64,000 nt of DNA. It comes from Pseudomonadota bacterium. Lineage in GTDB: Bacteria > Pseudomonadota > Gammaproteobacteria > Burkholderiales > Burkholderiaceae_C. Shown piece after piece: positions 32,669 through 41,988 of this stretch. The DNA is taken from positions 124,001 through 188,000 of the forward strand of contig JAIUOW010000002.1 in the NCBI GenBank assembly GCA_020161775.1. Direction: 5' to 3'. The notes below the pieces were generated by a model. The model was given only the letters and a program-made list of their open reading frames with translations, was not told the origin of the DNA and searched no databases. Each line of letters opens with the position of its first letter. The first letter of the stretch is position 1. Position numbers and translations under genes: made by a program.

Positions 32669-33004
32669 ATGAAACCATGCCGTGCTGCGCTGCTGTTCAT
32701 TGCTGGCGTTGCCGGCGGGGCCCTGCTGGCAGGCTGCGCGGGGCCCGCTGCCGGGCCCGCCGCGCCCGTGTACCACTGCGAGCACGGCATCACGTTCACC
32801 GTGCGGTTCATCGACGACACCGCCATCCTGGATGGCGCGCGCGGGCGCGACGTGCTGTACCGTGACGCGGGGGGCACCTCGCCCGCGCACGTGTTCTACA
32901 GCAACCCGCGCATGAAGGCCGAATTTGGCCTGGGGGCCACGGGCCGCGAGGCCATCGTGCGTTACCCGCTGCTGCCGCTGGCCGCGCGCTGCGCGCGCGA
33001 CTGA
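32669..33004 (+). CDS. MliC-like lipoprotein (lysozyme-inhibitor domain)
   Basis: The protein has 111 residues. The signal peptide ends in LAGC and is followed by a short Pro/Ala linker and an 80-residue beta domain (YHCEHGITFTVRF ... PLLPLAARC) with the cysteine pair characteristic of MliC/PliC inhibitors of C-type lysozyme. It would protect peptidoglycan from host or grazer lysozyme at the outer membrane. Position right behind the murein hydrolase mltA also allows a role in restraining a bacterium's own lytic enzymes; that is inference. Reading from the GGAGG-like site before the ATG the start is clear. Confidence 0.8.
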   Translation: MKPCRAALLFIAGVAGGALLAGCAGPAAGPAAPVYHCEHGITFTVRFIDDTAILDGARGRDVLYRDAGGTSPAHVFYSNPRMKAEFGLGATGREAIVRYPLLPLAARCARD

Positions 33005-33121
33005 GCCGGCGTCAGCACACGCCGCTTTCACAAATCCGTCATGGCAATGCCATGGTGGTGTCATGCGCGCTGCCTAGTCTCGCGGGTTGAGTTTCAACAC
33101 CGACCCCGAAAGGCTCCCCCG

Positions 33122-35368
33122 ATGAACGCGATGACAAAGCCCGAGCAGCAGGCTGTGCAAGGCCATGACAGCGAAGACTTCAACACCAGCAACAACCCGT
33201 CGATCACCGACGTGATCGAAGCACGGCTGAGCCGCCGCAGCCTGTTCAAGGCCGGCTTTGGCACCGCCGGCACGGCCGTGCTGGGCAGCGTGGCGCTGAC
33301 AGCCTGCGGCGGCGGCAGCGACGCCGCGCCGCTGCCCGCGGCACCGGTGGACACCAGCATCAAGCTGAGCTTCCCGGCCGTGGCCAAGAGCACGGCCGAC
33401 GTGTTGAGCGTGGCCAGCGGCTACACGGCCACCGTGATCTATGGCCTGGGCGATCCGCTCACCGCCGCCACGCCCGAGTTCAAGAACGATGGCAGCGACA
33501 CCGACTATGACAACCGCGCGGGCGATCACCACGACGGCATGGAGTATTTCGGCCTGAATGCTGCTGGCACCGGCCGCGACGTCAACGGTTCGGACCGCGG
33601 GCTGCTCGCCATGAACCACGAGGCACTGACCGACCAGTTCCTGCACGTGGCCGGCGTCACGGCCAACCCGCGCCCCGCCGCTGAGGCCGACAAGGAAATT
33701 CCCGCCCATGGCGTGTCGATCGTCGAGGTGCGCAAGGTGTCCGGCAAGTTTGCCTATGACAAGGCCTCCAGCTTCAACCGCCGCATCACCCCGCTGACGC
33801 CCATGCAGGTCAATGGCGTGGCGCGCGGCAATGCGCTGATGAAGACGAAGTTCTCCACCTCCGGCAACGACTGCCGCGGCACCATCAACAACTGCGGCAC
33901 GGGCTACACGCCCTGGGGCACCTTCCTGACCGGCGAGGAAAACTGGGCCGGCTACTTCACCCGCTCGGCTACTGACGACGCCGCCCGTGGCGGCGCCACG
34001 GCGAAAAGCGTGGTGTCGCTCAACCGCAATGGCCGCGCCCAGGGCGCCGCCAGCCGCCACGGCTGGGAGACCGCCGGCACCGCCGACAAGTACGCGCGCT
34101 GGAACATCAGCCAGACGGGCACCTCCGCCGACGGCACCGACGACTACCGCAACGAACTCAACACCTTTGGCTACATCGTCGAGATCGACCCGTACGACAA
34201 GACCCAGGCCATCCGCAAGCGCACCTCTCTGGGCCGCTTTGCGCACGAGAGCGCGGCATTCGGCAAACCGGCCGCCGGCAAGCCGCTGGCCGTGTACCAG
34301 GGTGACGACTCGCGCGGCGAATACATCTACAAGTTTGTGTCCGCCGCCAGCTGGGACGCCGCTGACGCAAGCCCCGCCAACCGCATCACCACCGGTGACA
34401 AGTACCTGGACAACGGCAAGCTGTACGTGGCGAAGTTCAATGCCGACGGTACGGGCCAGTGGATCGAGCTGAGCATGGCCACTGCCGCTATCGCCAACTA
34501 CGCCACCTACCGCTTTGCCGACAACGCAGACGTGGCCATCAATGCCCGCCTGGCCGGCGACGCCGTGGGCGCCACCAAGATGGACCGCCCCGAATGGTGC
34601 GCCGTGCACCCCACCACCGGCGAGATCTACTACGCGCTGACCAACAACGCCAACCGCAAGGTGGAACCCTCGGGGTCGTCCCAGCAGGGCGTGGACGCGG
34701 CCAACCCGCGCGCCTACACCGACGCGCCGACGGCCGCCAGCGCCCCGGGCAACATCAACGGCCACATCATCCGCATGAAGGAAGCCGGCGGCGAAAACGC
34801 CGCCGCCACTTTCACCTGGGACGTGTACCTGTTTGGCGCCCAATCCGACGCCAGCCTCACGCAGGTCAACCTGTCGGCCCTGACGGCCGACCAGGACTTC
34901 TCCAGCCCCGACGGCCTGTGGTTCAGTCCCAAAACCGGCCTGTGCTTCATCCAGACCGACGACGGCGCCTACACCGACGCCACCAACTGCATGATGCTGG
35001 TGGGTGTGCCCGGCCAAGTGGGCGACGGCGCCGCCACGACGCTGAGTTACACCAAGGCCGACGGCAGCAAGCTGGACGTGACCACCCGCGTGGGCGCCAA
35101 GCCCGCGGCCGACAAGCTGCGCCGCTTCCTGGTGGGCCCCAAGGACTGCGAGATCACCGGCATCACCGAAACGCCGGACGGCAAGACAGTGTTCGTGAAC
35201 ATCCAGCACCCGGGCGAGACCATCACCAAGGCCAACATCGCTGACCCGGCCAAGTACCTGAGCCACTGGCCGGGCAACGCCGGCTACGGCGCAGGCGGCG
35301 CCAACGCCCGTCCGCGCTCGGCCACCATCGTGATCACGAAGAATGACGGCGGCCTGATCGGCGCCTGA
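33122..35368 (+). CDS. phoX: PhoX family alkaline phosphatase, Tat-exported
   Basis: The protein has 748 residues from the ATG at 33122. A twin-arginine signal lies unusually far in (SRRSLFKAGF, R38-R39), followed by a hydrophobic stretch and VALTACGGG, which may be a lipobox. The body is a DUF839/PhoX domain with GDHHDGMEYF, AMNHEAL, TGEENWAGYF and RPEWCAVHPTTGEIYYALTNN motifs, whose acidic and Glu residues bind iron and calcium in the known structure. It hydrolyses phosphomonoesters in the periplasm or at the surface to supply phosphate. No PHO box was recognised in the 117 bases upstream. Confidence 0.92.
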   Translation: MNAMTKPEQQAVQGHDSEDFNTSNNPSITDVIEARLSRRSLFKAGFGTAGTAVLGSVALTACGGGSDAAPLPAAPVDTSIKLSFPAVAKSTADVLSVASGYTATVIYGLGDPLTAATPEFKNDGSDTDYDNRAGDHHDGMEYFGLNAAGTGRDVNGSDRGLLAMNHEALTDQFLHVAGVTANPRPAAEADKEIPAHGVSIVEVRKVSGKFAYDKASSFNRRITPLTPMQVNGVARGNALMKTKFSTSGNDCRGTINNCGTGYTPWGTFLTGEENWAGYFTRSATDDAARGGATAKSVVSLNRNGRAQGAASRHGWETAGTADKYARWNISQTGTSADGTDDYRNELNTFGYIVEIDPYDKTQAIRKRTSLGRFAHESAAFGKPAAGKPLAVYQGDDSRGEYIYKFVSAASWDAADASPANRITTGDKYLDNGKLYVAKFNADGTGQWIELSMATAAIANYATYRFADNADVAINARLAGDAVGATKMDRPEWCAVHPTTGEIYYALTNNANRKVEPSGSSQQGVDAANPRAYTDAPTAASAPGNINGHIIRMKEAGGENAAATFTWDVYLFGAQSDASLTQVNLSALTADQDFSSPDGLWFSPKTGLCFIQTDDGAYTDATNCMMLVGVPGQVGDGAATTLSYTKADGSKLDVTTRVGAKPAADKLRRFLVGPKDCEITGITETPDGKTVFVNIQHPGETITKANIADPAKYLSHWPGNAGYGAGGANARPRSATIVITKNDGGLIGA

Positions 35369-35373
35369 GCGCT

Positions 35374-35862
35374 TCAGCCCCGGGCCGGCTGATCCAGGTG
35401 TGCCAGCGGCAGGCTGCTGCTGGCCTTGACCTCCCCCAGCGAAAAGCTGGTGTGGAGGTCTTTCACATTGGGCAGGTTGATCAGCACCTGCCGCGCAAAC
35501 TGCGAAAAGCTGTCCAGGTCGCGGCTGACCACCTGCAACTCAAAGGTACCTGCGCCGCTGATGTAGTGGCACGAGACGATTTCGGGGATCTTGCGGATGG
35601 CTTCTTCCATCTCGCGCGTCAGCTCGCCAGTGTTGCGGTTGGCGTCCAGCCGCACAAAGGCCAGCACGCCCAGGCCGATCTTGTGGCGGTCGATCTCGGC
35701 GCGGTAGCCCTTGATGAAACCGGACTCCTCCAGCGCCCGCACGCGGCGCCAGCAGGGCGCGGCCGACAGGCCCACGCGCTGGGCCAGCTCGGCATTGGTC
35801 AGGCGGGCGTCGGCCTGCAGTTCAGACAGGATGGCGATGTCAAACTTGTCGAGTGTTTCCAT
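35374..35862 (-). CDS. Lrp/AsnC family transcriptional regulator
   Basis: The protein has 162 residues. The N-terminal winged helix (DKFDIAILSELQADARLTNAELAQRVGLSAAPCWRRV) and C-terminal RAM/AsnC ligand domain (FVRLDANRNTG, HYISGAGTFELQVV) are complete. It forms octamers or dimers that respond to amino acids. It is divergent from the indolepyruvate oxidoreductase gene, so it probably controls that gene in response to aromatic or branched amino acids, and perhaps itself. It is convergent with phoX (5 bases between stops). Control of the neighbour is inferred from this arrangement. Confidence 0.9.
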   Translation of the reverse strand: METLDKFDIAILSELQADARLTNAELAQRVGLSAAPCWRRVRALEESGFIKGYRAEIDRHKIGLGVLAFVRLDANRNTGELTREMEEAIRKIPEIVSCHYISGAGTFELQVVSRDLDSFSQFARQVLINLPNVKDLHTSFSLGEVKASSSLPLAHLDQPARG

Positions 35863-35881
35863 GAGTGGCGATTTTGAGCAA

Positions 35882-35897
35882 GATTCTTTCTCGAATC
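35882..35897. promoter_or_regulatory. candidate operator for the Lrp-type regulator
   Basis: GATTC-TTTCTC-GAATC is an inverted repeat 20 bases upstream of the regulator's start codon, in the AT-richer half of the 179-base divergent gap. Lrp/AsnC proteins often bind such 15-16-base palindromes and autoregulate. No -35/-10 pair was clear. Confidence 0.3.
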
Positions 35898-36041
35898 AAG
35901 CCTAATCAGGCATAGAAAGCAAAGACTTATCTGGCGTGCGGGCATACACTTTGCAATCCACTAGAGCCTGCGCCCTATCCGGGTGCAGCATGTGACCGCC
36001 CACAAGGCGGCGATCAACCCACGTACCCGGAGACCCCAACA

Positions 36042-39000
36042 ATGAACGCCCCACTGCCCGAGCACATCCGCAAAGCGCTGGAAACCGTCACCCTCGACGA
36101 CAAATATTCCCTGGACTATGGCCGCGCCTTCATGAGCGGCGTGCAGGCCCTGGTCAAGCTGCCCATGCTGCAGCGCCTGCGTGACGCGCAGCAGGGCAAG
36201 AACACGGCCGGGTTCATCAGCGGCTACCGGGGCTCGCCACTGGGCGGCTACGACCAGGCCCTGTGGAAGGCCAGCAAGTACCTCAAGGCGCAGAACATCG
36301 TGTTCCAGCCGGGCGTGAACGAAGAGCTTGCCGCCACCGCGCTGTGGGGCACGCAGCAACTGGGCTTTTCGCCCGCGGGCACCAACAGGTTCGACGGTGT
36401 GTTCGGCATCTGGTACGGCAAGGGACCGGGCGTGGACCGCTGCTCGGATGTGTTCAAGCATGCCAACATGGCCGGCACCACGCCCTGGGGCGGGGTGATT
36501 GCGGTGGCCGGTGACGACCATGTGTCCAAGAGCTCCACCGCGGCGCACCAGAGCGACCACATCTTCAAGGCCTGCGGCCTGCCGGTGTTCTTCCCGGCAA
36601 CGGTGCAGGAGATCCTGGACCTGGGCATCCACGCATTTGCCATGAGCCGCTTCTCGGGCGTGTGGGCCGGCATGAAGACGATCCAGGAAATCGTGGAGTC
36701 CAGCGCCACGGCCATGATCGACCCCGACCGCGTGGACATCCAGATCCCCACGGACTTCCAGATGCCTCCGGGCGGCGTGCACATCCGCTGGCCAGACCAT
36801 GCGCTGGAGCAGGAAGCCCGCCTGTTTGACTACAAGTGGTATGCCGCCCTGGCGTACATCCGCGCCAACCGGCTGAACTACAACGTGATTGAAGGTCCGA
36901 AAGACCGCTTCGGCATCATCGCCAGCGGCAAGGCCTACAACGACACGCGCCAGGCGCTGCTGGACCTGGGCCTGGACGACGACACCTGCCGCCGGCTGGG
37001 CATCCGCCTGCACAAGGTGGGCGTGGTCTGGCCGCTGGAGGCGCAGGGCACGCGTGAATTCGCCACCGGCCTGCGCGAGATCCTGGTCGTGGAAGAAAAG
37101 CGTCAGGTCATTGAATACCAGATCAAGGAAGAGCTCTACAACTGGCGCCCCGACGTGCGGCCCAATGTGCTGGGCAAGTTCAATGAGGTCGAGGGTGACT
37201 ACTCGGGCGGCGAATGGTCCATGCCCAACCCGACCGACAACAAGCTGCTGCGCGCCAACGCCGACCTGTCGCCCGCGATCATCGCGCGCGCGATTGCGCA
37301 GCGCCTGAAGAAGCTGGGGCTGGACGGCGACATGGCCGCGCGCATCGACGCGCAGCTGGCCATCCTGCAGGCCAAGGAAACGGCGATGAGCGTTGTCGAA
37401 GTCAAGGCCGACCGCCAGCCCTGGTTCTGCTCGGGCTGCCCGCACAACACCAGCACCAAGGTGCCCGAAGGCTCGCGCGCCATGGCCGGCATCGGCTGCC
37501 ACTTCATGGCCACCTGGATGGACCGCAGCACGGTGGGCTTCACGCAAATGGGCGGCGAGGGCGTGCCCTGGACGGGCCAGCAGCCCTTCACCACCGACCA
37601 GCACATCTTTGCCAACCTGGGCGACGGCACCTACTTCCACAGCGGGCTGCTGGCCGTGCGCCAGAGCATCGCCGCGGGCGTGAACATCACCTACAAGATT
37701 CTTTACAACGACGCCGTGGCCATGACGGGCGGCCAGCAGGTGGGTGAGCGGCCCGAGGGCCACAGCGTGGTGCAGATCGCGCAGAGCATGCGCGCCGAGG
37801 GCGCCGTGAAGATCACCATCGTGACCGACGAGCCCGAGAAATACGACGGCGTTCAGGGCCTGCCCGCGGGCATCGCCATCCAGCATCGCGACACACTGGA
37901 CGCCGTGCAGCGCGAATTCCGCGGGATCTTGGGCACGACGGTCATCATCTACGACCAGACCTGCGCGACCGAAAAGCGCCGCCGCCGCAAGCGCGGCAGC
38001 ATGGTGGACCCGGCCAAGCGCGTGGTCATCAACGAGCTGGTGTGCGAGGGCTGCGGTGACTGCGGCGTGCAGTCCAACTGCCTGAGCGTGGAGCCGCTGG
38101 AGACCGAATTTGGCCGCAAGCGCACCATCAACCAGAGCACCTGCAACAAGGACATGAGCTGCCTGAAGGGCTTTTGCCCCAGCTTTGTGACGGTGGAAGG
38201 CGGGCAGCTGAAGAAGAAGGCCAAGGACAAGGCGGCGTCGCCCTTCGCCTTGGGCGAGCTGCCGCAGCCGCAGCTGCCGGCGATCCACGGCGCTTACGGC
38301 ATCGTCGTGGCGGGCGTGGGCGGCACCGGCGTCATCACCATCGGCCAGTTGCTGGGCGTGGCCGGCCACCTGGAAGGCAAGGGCATCGTCACGCAGGACG
38401 CCGGGGGGCTGGCGCAAAAGGGCGGCGCGACCTGGAGCCACGTGCTGATCGGCCACACGGCCGACGACATCCGCACCACGCGCGTGAGCATGGCCGGCGC
38501 CGACCTGATCATCGGTTGCGACCCCATCGTGGCCGCGGGCAAGGAAACGGTGCTGCGCATGCGCGCCGGGCGCACCCATGTGGCGCTCAACTCGCACAGC
38601 ACGCCCACGGCGGCGTTCGTGCGCGACGCGGCCTGGCAGAACCCGGCGGACGCCTGCGTGGCCGAGGTCGTCAAGGCCGTGGGCCTGGACGGCGTGGGCG
38701 CGTTCGATGCCGATGCCGCGGCCACGCGCCTGATGGGCGACAGCATCTACACCAACCCGCTGATGCTGGGCTACGCCTGGCAAAAGGGCTGGATCCCGCT
38801 GGAACGCGAGTCGCTGATGCGGGCCATCGAGCTCAACGCGGTGGCCGTGGATCAGAACAAGACCGCGTTTGAATGGGGCCGCCGGGCGGCGCACGACTGG
38901 GCGTCGGTGCAACAGCACCTGGCGCCGGCGCAGGTGATCGAGTTCAAAAAGCGCGAAACGCTGGACAGCCTGGTGGCGCGCCGCGTGGAATTCCTGACGG

Positions 39001-39605
39001 CCTACCAGAACGAGGCCTATGCCGAGACTTACAAGGCGTTCATCGACAAGGTTCGCTTGGCCGAGCTGCCGCTGGGCAAGACGACCCTGACCGAGGCCGT
39101 GGCCCGCAACCTGTTCAAGCTCATGGCCTACAAGGACGAGTACGAAGTCGCCCGCCTGCACACCGACCGCGCCTTCCTGGACCGGATCAACGGCATGTTC
39201 GAAGGCGACTTCAAACTCAACTACCACCTGGCGCCACCCATGATCGCCAAAAAGAACGAGAGCGGCGAGCTGCAAAAGCGCAAGTTCGGCCCGGCCATGC
39301 TGACGGCGTTCCGGCTGCTGGCGCGCCTGAAAGGCCTGCGCGGTACTGCCTTTGATGTTTTTGGCCGTACCGAAGAACGCCGGACCGAGCGCGCCCTGAT
39401 CGGTGACTACCGCGGCAGTGTGGAGCAAATACTCACATCGCTGAATGCGGGCAACCATGGGCTGGCCCTGGAGATTGCCCGCCTGCCGGAGCAGATCAAG
39501 GGCTTTGGCCACGTCAAGGAGCGCAACCTGGCCGCGGTGCGCGGTCGCTGGGCCGGGCTGATGCAGCAATGGCATGACCCGCAGGGGGTGCGCGTGGCGG
39601 CCTGA
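36042..39605 (+). CDS. indolepyruvate ferredoxin oxidoreductase family protein (fused alpha-beta)
   Basis: The protein has 1187 residues, the fused IorAB-like form. Residues 1-400 hold the pyrimidine domain with FISGYRGSPLGGYDQ; the thiamine diphosphate region follows with FCSGCPHNTSTKVPEGS and GIGCHFMATWMDRST. A cysteine-rich segment starting at C668 (CEGCGDCGVQSNC) holds an iron-sulfur cluster. The C-terminal part has GVGGTGVITIGQLLG typical of the gamma-type domain. It decarboxylates arylpyruvates or branched 2-oxoacids to acyl-CoA, with ferredoxin as acceptor. It is divergent from the Lrp-type regulator and followed by a hairpin; it is probably a single-gene unit. Confidence 0.93.
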   Translation: MNAPLPEHIRKALETVTLDDKYSLDYGRAFMSGVQALVKLPMLQRLRDAQQGKNTAGFISGYRGSPLGGYDQALWKASKYLKAQNIVFQPGVNEELAATALWGTQQLGFSPAGTNRFDGVFGIWYGKGPGVDRCSDVFKHANMAGTTPWGGVIAVAGDDHVSKSSTAAHQSDHIFKACGLPVFFPATVQEILDLGIHAFAMSRFSGVWAGMKTIQEIVESSATAMIDPDRVDIQIPTDFQMPPGGVHIRWPDHALEQEARLFDYKWYAALAYIRANRLNYNVIEGPKDRFGIIASGKAYNDTRQALLDLGLDDDTCRRLGIRLHKVGVVWPLEAQGTREFATGLREILVVEEKRQVIEYQIKEELYNWRPDVRPNVLGKFNEVEGDYSGGEWSMPNPTDNKLLRANADLSPAIIARAIAQRLKKLGLDGDMAARIDAQLAILQAKETAMSVVEVKADRQPWFCSGCPHNTSTKVPEGSRAMAGIGCHFMATWMDRSTVGFTQMGGEGVPWTGQQPFTTDQHIFANLGDGTYFHSGLLAVRQSIAAGVNITYKILYNDAVAMTGGQQVGERPEGHSVVQIAQSMRAEGAVKITIVTDEPEKYDGVQGLPAGIAIQHRDTLDAVQREFRGILGTTVIIYDQTCATEKRRRRKRGSMVDPAKRVVINELVCEGCGDCGVQSNCLSVEPLETEFGRKRTINQSTCNKDMSCLKGFCPSFVTVEGGQLKKKAKDKAASPFALGELPQPQLPAIHGAYGIVVAGVGGTGVITIGQLLGVAGHLEGKGIVTQDAGGLAQKGGATWSHVLIGHTADDIRTTRVSMAGADLIIGCDPIVAAGKETVLRMRAGRTHVALNSHSTPTAAFVRDAAWQNPADACVAEVVKAVGLDGVGAFDADAAATRLMGDSIYTNPLMLGYAWQKGWIPLERESLMRAIELNAVAVDQNKTAFEWGRRAAHDWASVQQHLAPAQVIEFKKRETLDSLVARRVEFLTAYQNEAYAETYKAFIDKVRLAELPLGKTTLTEAVARNLFKLMAYKDEYEVARLHTDRAFLDRINGMFEGDFKLNYHLAPPMIAKKNESGELQKRKFGPAMLTAFRLLARLKGLRGTAFDVFGRTEERRTERALIGDYRGSVEQILTSLNAGNHGLALEIARLPEQIKGFGHVKERNLAAVRGRWAGLMQQWHDPQGVRVAA

Positions 39606-39611
39606 ACAACC

Positions 39612-39628
39612 CCCGGCCCGTGGCCGGG
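39612..39628 (+). terminator. hairpin after the indolepyruvate oxidoreductase gene
   Basis: CCCGGCC and GGCCGGG form a perfect 7-bp stem with loop CGT, directly after the stop codon. Only a weak T-run follows (TTACATGTCTTT), so termination may be partial. Confidence 0.5.
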
Positions 39629-39744
39629 TTACATGTCTTTACGCGTGAGGCCCGCTTACAATTGCAGGTTCTTCGCCAACCGGGCACCATCGCGTGCCCG
39701 TTTGTTTGCGGGCCTTTTGTCCTGATCATTACGTTGGAGCTGCC

Positions 39745-40077
39745 GTGTTCATTTCTTCCGCTTTTGCCCAAACCGCGCCCGCAGCCGCTGCTGGCGGCGG
39801 CATGCAGTCGTCCCTGATGAGCATGCTGCCCCTGGTGCTGATGTTCGTGGTGCTGTATTTCGTGATGATCCGGCCGCAGATGAAGCGCCAGAAAGAGCAC
39901 CGCGCCATGATCGACGCGCTGGCCAAGGGCGACGAAGTCGCCACCGCCGGCGGCCTGCTGGGCAAGGTCACCAAGCTGGGCGATATCTACATCGGCATCG
40001 AAGTGGCCGAAGGCGTGGAAGTCCAGCTGCAGCGCAGCGCGGTCGTGCAGGTCCTGCCCAAGGGCACCATCAAATAA
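39745..40077 (+). CDS. yajC: preprotein translocase subunit YajC
   Basis: The protein has 110 residues from the GTG at 39745, with a TTGGAG ribosome site 6 bases upstream. An Ala/Gln-rich periplasmic N-terminus is followed by one membrane helix (about 26-43, MLPLVLMFVVLYFVMI), the conserved RPQMKRQKEH stretch and a cytoplasmic KGDEVATAGGLLGKV domain. It associates with SecD and SecF, encoded next, and with YidC and the holotranslocon. An upstream in-frame ATG would add a cytoplasmic extension not seen in the family. Confidence 0.95.
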   Translation: MFISSAFAQTAPAAAAGGGMQSSLMSMLPLVLMFVVLYFVMIRPQMKRQKEHRAMIDALAKGDEVATAGGLLGKVTKLGDIYIGIEVAEGVEVQLQRSAVVQVLPKGTIK

Positions 40078-40097
40078 ATAAATAGCGCAGCCACAAG

Positions 40098-41978
40098 ATG
40101 AACCGATATCCGGTGTGGAAGTACGCGATCATCATGATCGCGTTGCTGATGGGCGCCATCTACACGCTGCCCAATTTCTTTGGCGAAGCCCCGGCCGTGC
40201 AGGTGTCCTCCGGCAAGGCCACCGTCAAGGTGGACAGCACCACGCAGGTGCGTGTCGAAGAAGCCCTGAAGGCGGCCGGCATCACTGCCGAGGCCATCAC
40301 CTTTGACGGCAATTCCATCAAGGCCCGGTTTGACACCACGGATGTACAGCTCAAGGCCAAGGATGCCCTCCAAAAAGCCCTGGTGCCCGACCCTTCCGAT
40401 CCGCCGTATGTGGTTGCCCTGAACCTGCTGTCGCGGTCCCCGGCCTGGCTGTCGGCGCTGCGCGCGGGCCCCATGTACCTGGGGCTGGACCTGCGCGGCG
40501 GCGTGCATTTCATGCTGCAGGTGGACATGCAGGCTGCGCTGACCAAGCGCGCCGAGTCCTTCGCGGGCGACATCCGCTCCAGCCTGCGCGAAAAGAACCT
40601 CCGCCACGCGGGCATTGTGCGCAATGGCCAGGCCGTCGAGGTGCGTTTCCGGGATTCGCAGACGCTGGACGCGGCCCGCCGCCTGATCGCCGACAGCTTT
40701 CCCGACCTGCAGACCGTGGATGCCCCTGATGGCGTCGAATACAAGCTGACCGCCACGATCAAGGCCGAGGCCGCCCGGCGCATCCAGGACCAGGCGCTCA
40801 AACAGAACATCGTCACGCTGCACAACCGCATCAACGAGCTGGGCGTGGCCGAGCCGGTGATCCAGCAGCAGGGCCTGGACCGCATCGTGGTGCAACTCCC
40901 CGGCGTGCAGGACACAGCCAAGGCCAAGGACATCCTGGGGCGCACCGCCACGCTGGAAATGCGACTGGTGGACGAAAGCGCCGAAGCCCGCGCGGCCGAA
41001 CTGGGCACCGGCCCGGTGCCGTTTGGTGCCGAGCGCTTCCTGGAGCGCGACGGCCGCGCCGTCATCGTCAAGAAGCAGGTCATCCTGACGGGTGAAAGCC
41101 TGACCGACGCCCAACCGGGCTTTGACTCGCAGAGCCAGCAGCCCAAGGTGGACCTGACCGTGGACGCCAAGGGCGGGCGCATCATGCGCGACACCAGCCG
41201 TGAAAACGTCAAGAAGCGCATGGCCATCCTGCTGTTTGAAAAGGGCAAGGGCGAAGTGCTGACGGCGCCGGTGATCCAGAGCGAGCTGGGCAACCGGTTC
41301 CAGATTTCCGGCTCGATGACAGTGAACGAAGCCGCCGACCTGGCCCTGCTGCTGCGCGCCGGCTCGCTGGCCGCGCCCATGGAAATCATCGAGGAACGCA
41401 CCATCGGCCCGACGCTGGGCGCCGAAAACATCGCCAAGGGCTTTCACAGCGTGGCTTGGGGCTTTGCGGTGATCGTGGCGTTCATGGCGCTGTACTACAT
41501 GCTGTTCGGGCTGATCTCCGGCATTGCGCTGGCGGTCAACCTGCTGCTGCTGGTGGCCATCCTGTCCATGCTGCAGGCCACGCTGACGCTGCCGGGCATG
41601 GCGGCCATGGCGCTGGCACTGGGCATGGCCATTGACTCCAACGTGCTGATCAACGAACGGGTGCGCGAGGAACTGCGCAATGGCGCCTCGCCGCAGGCGG
41701 CCATCCATGCGGGCTATGACCGTGCCTGGGCCACCATCCTGGACTCCAACATCACCACGCTGATTGCCGGCGTGGCGCTGCTGGCCTTTGGTTCCGGGCC
41801 GGTGCGCGGCTTTGCCGTGGTGCACTGCATCGGCATCCTGACCTCCATGTTCTCCGCCGTGTTCTTCTCGCGTGGCCTGGTGAACTTCTGGTACGGACGC
41901 CAGAAGAAGCTCAAGAGCGTATCCATTGGTACCGTCTGGCGCCCCGCGTCCGATGGCGCTATAACCAAGACCAAGTGA
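40098..41978 (+). CDS. secD: protein translocase subunit SecD
   Basis: The protein has 626 residues with the usual six membrane helices: one at the N-terminus (YPVWKYAIIMIALLMGAIYTL) and five in the C-terminal third. The large periplasmic P1 domain and the motif LGLDLRGGVHFMLQVD are present, as is GMAIDSNVLINERVREE in the conserved D5-like region. With SecF it uses the proton motive force to pull preproteins through SecYEG at a late step. It starts 20 bases after yajC, and secF begins 10 bases after its stop. Confidence 0.95.
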   Translation: MNRYPVWKYAIIMIALLMGAIYTLPNFFGEAPAVQVSSGKATVKVDSTTQVRVEEALKAAGITAEAITFDGNSIKARFDTTDVQLKAKDALQKALVPDPSDPPYVVALNLLSRSPAWLSALRAGPMYLGLDLRGGVHFMLQVDMQAALTKRAESFAGDIRSSLREKNLRHAGIVRNGQAVEVRFRDSQTLDAARRLIADSFPDLQTVDAPDGVEYKLTATIKAEAARRIQDQALKQNIVTLHNRINELGVAEPVIQQQGLDRIVVQLPGVQDTAKAKDILGRTATLEMRLVDESAEARAAELGTGPVPFGAERFLERDGRAVIVKKQVILTGESLTDAQPGFDSQSQQPKVDLTVDAKGGRIMRDTSRENVKKRMAILLFEKGKGEVLTAPVIQSELGNRFQISGSMTVNEAADLALLLRAGSLAAPMEIIEERTIGPTLGAENIAKGFHSVAWGFAVIVAFMALYYMLFGLISGIALAVNLLLLVAILSMLQATLTLPGMAAMALALGMAIDSNVLINERVREELRNGASPQAAIHAGYDRAWATILDSNITTLIAGVALLAFGSGPVRGFAVVHCIGILTSMFSAVFFSRGLVNFWYGRQKKLKSVSIGTVWRPASDGAITKTK

Positions 41979-41988
41979 GGAGACGCGA

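Noticed and set aside
35961-39575. Open frame of about 1200 codons on the minus strand, opposite the indolepyruvate oxidoreductase gene
   Set aside because: It lies wholly antisense to a clearly recognised 1187-residue enzyme; its product is rich in His, Gln, Arg, Val and Ala as expected for a GC-rich shadow frame and has no domain motif.
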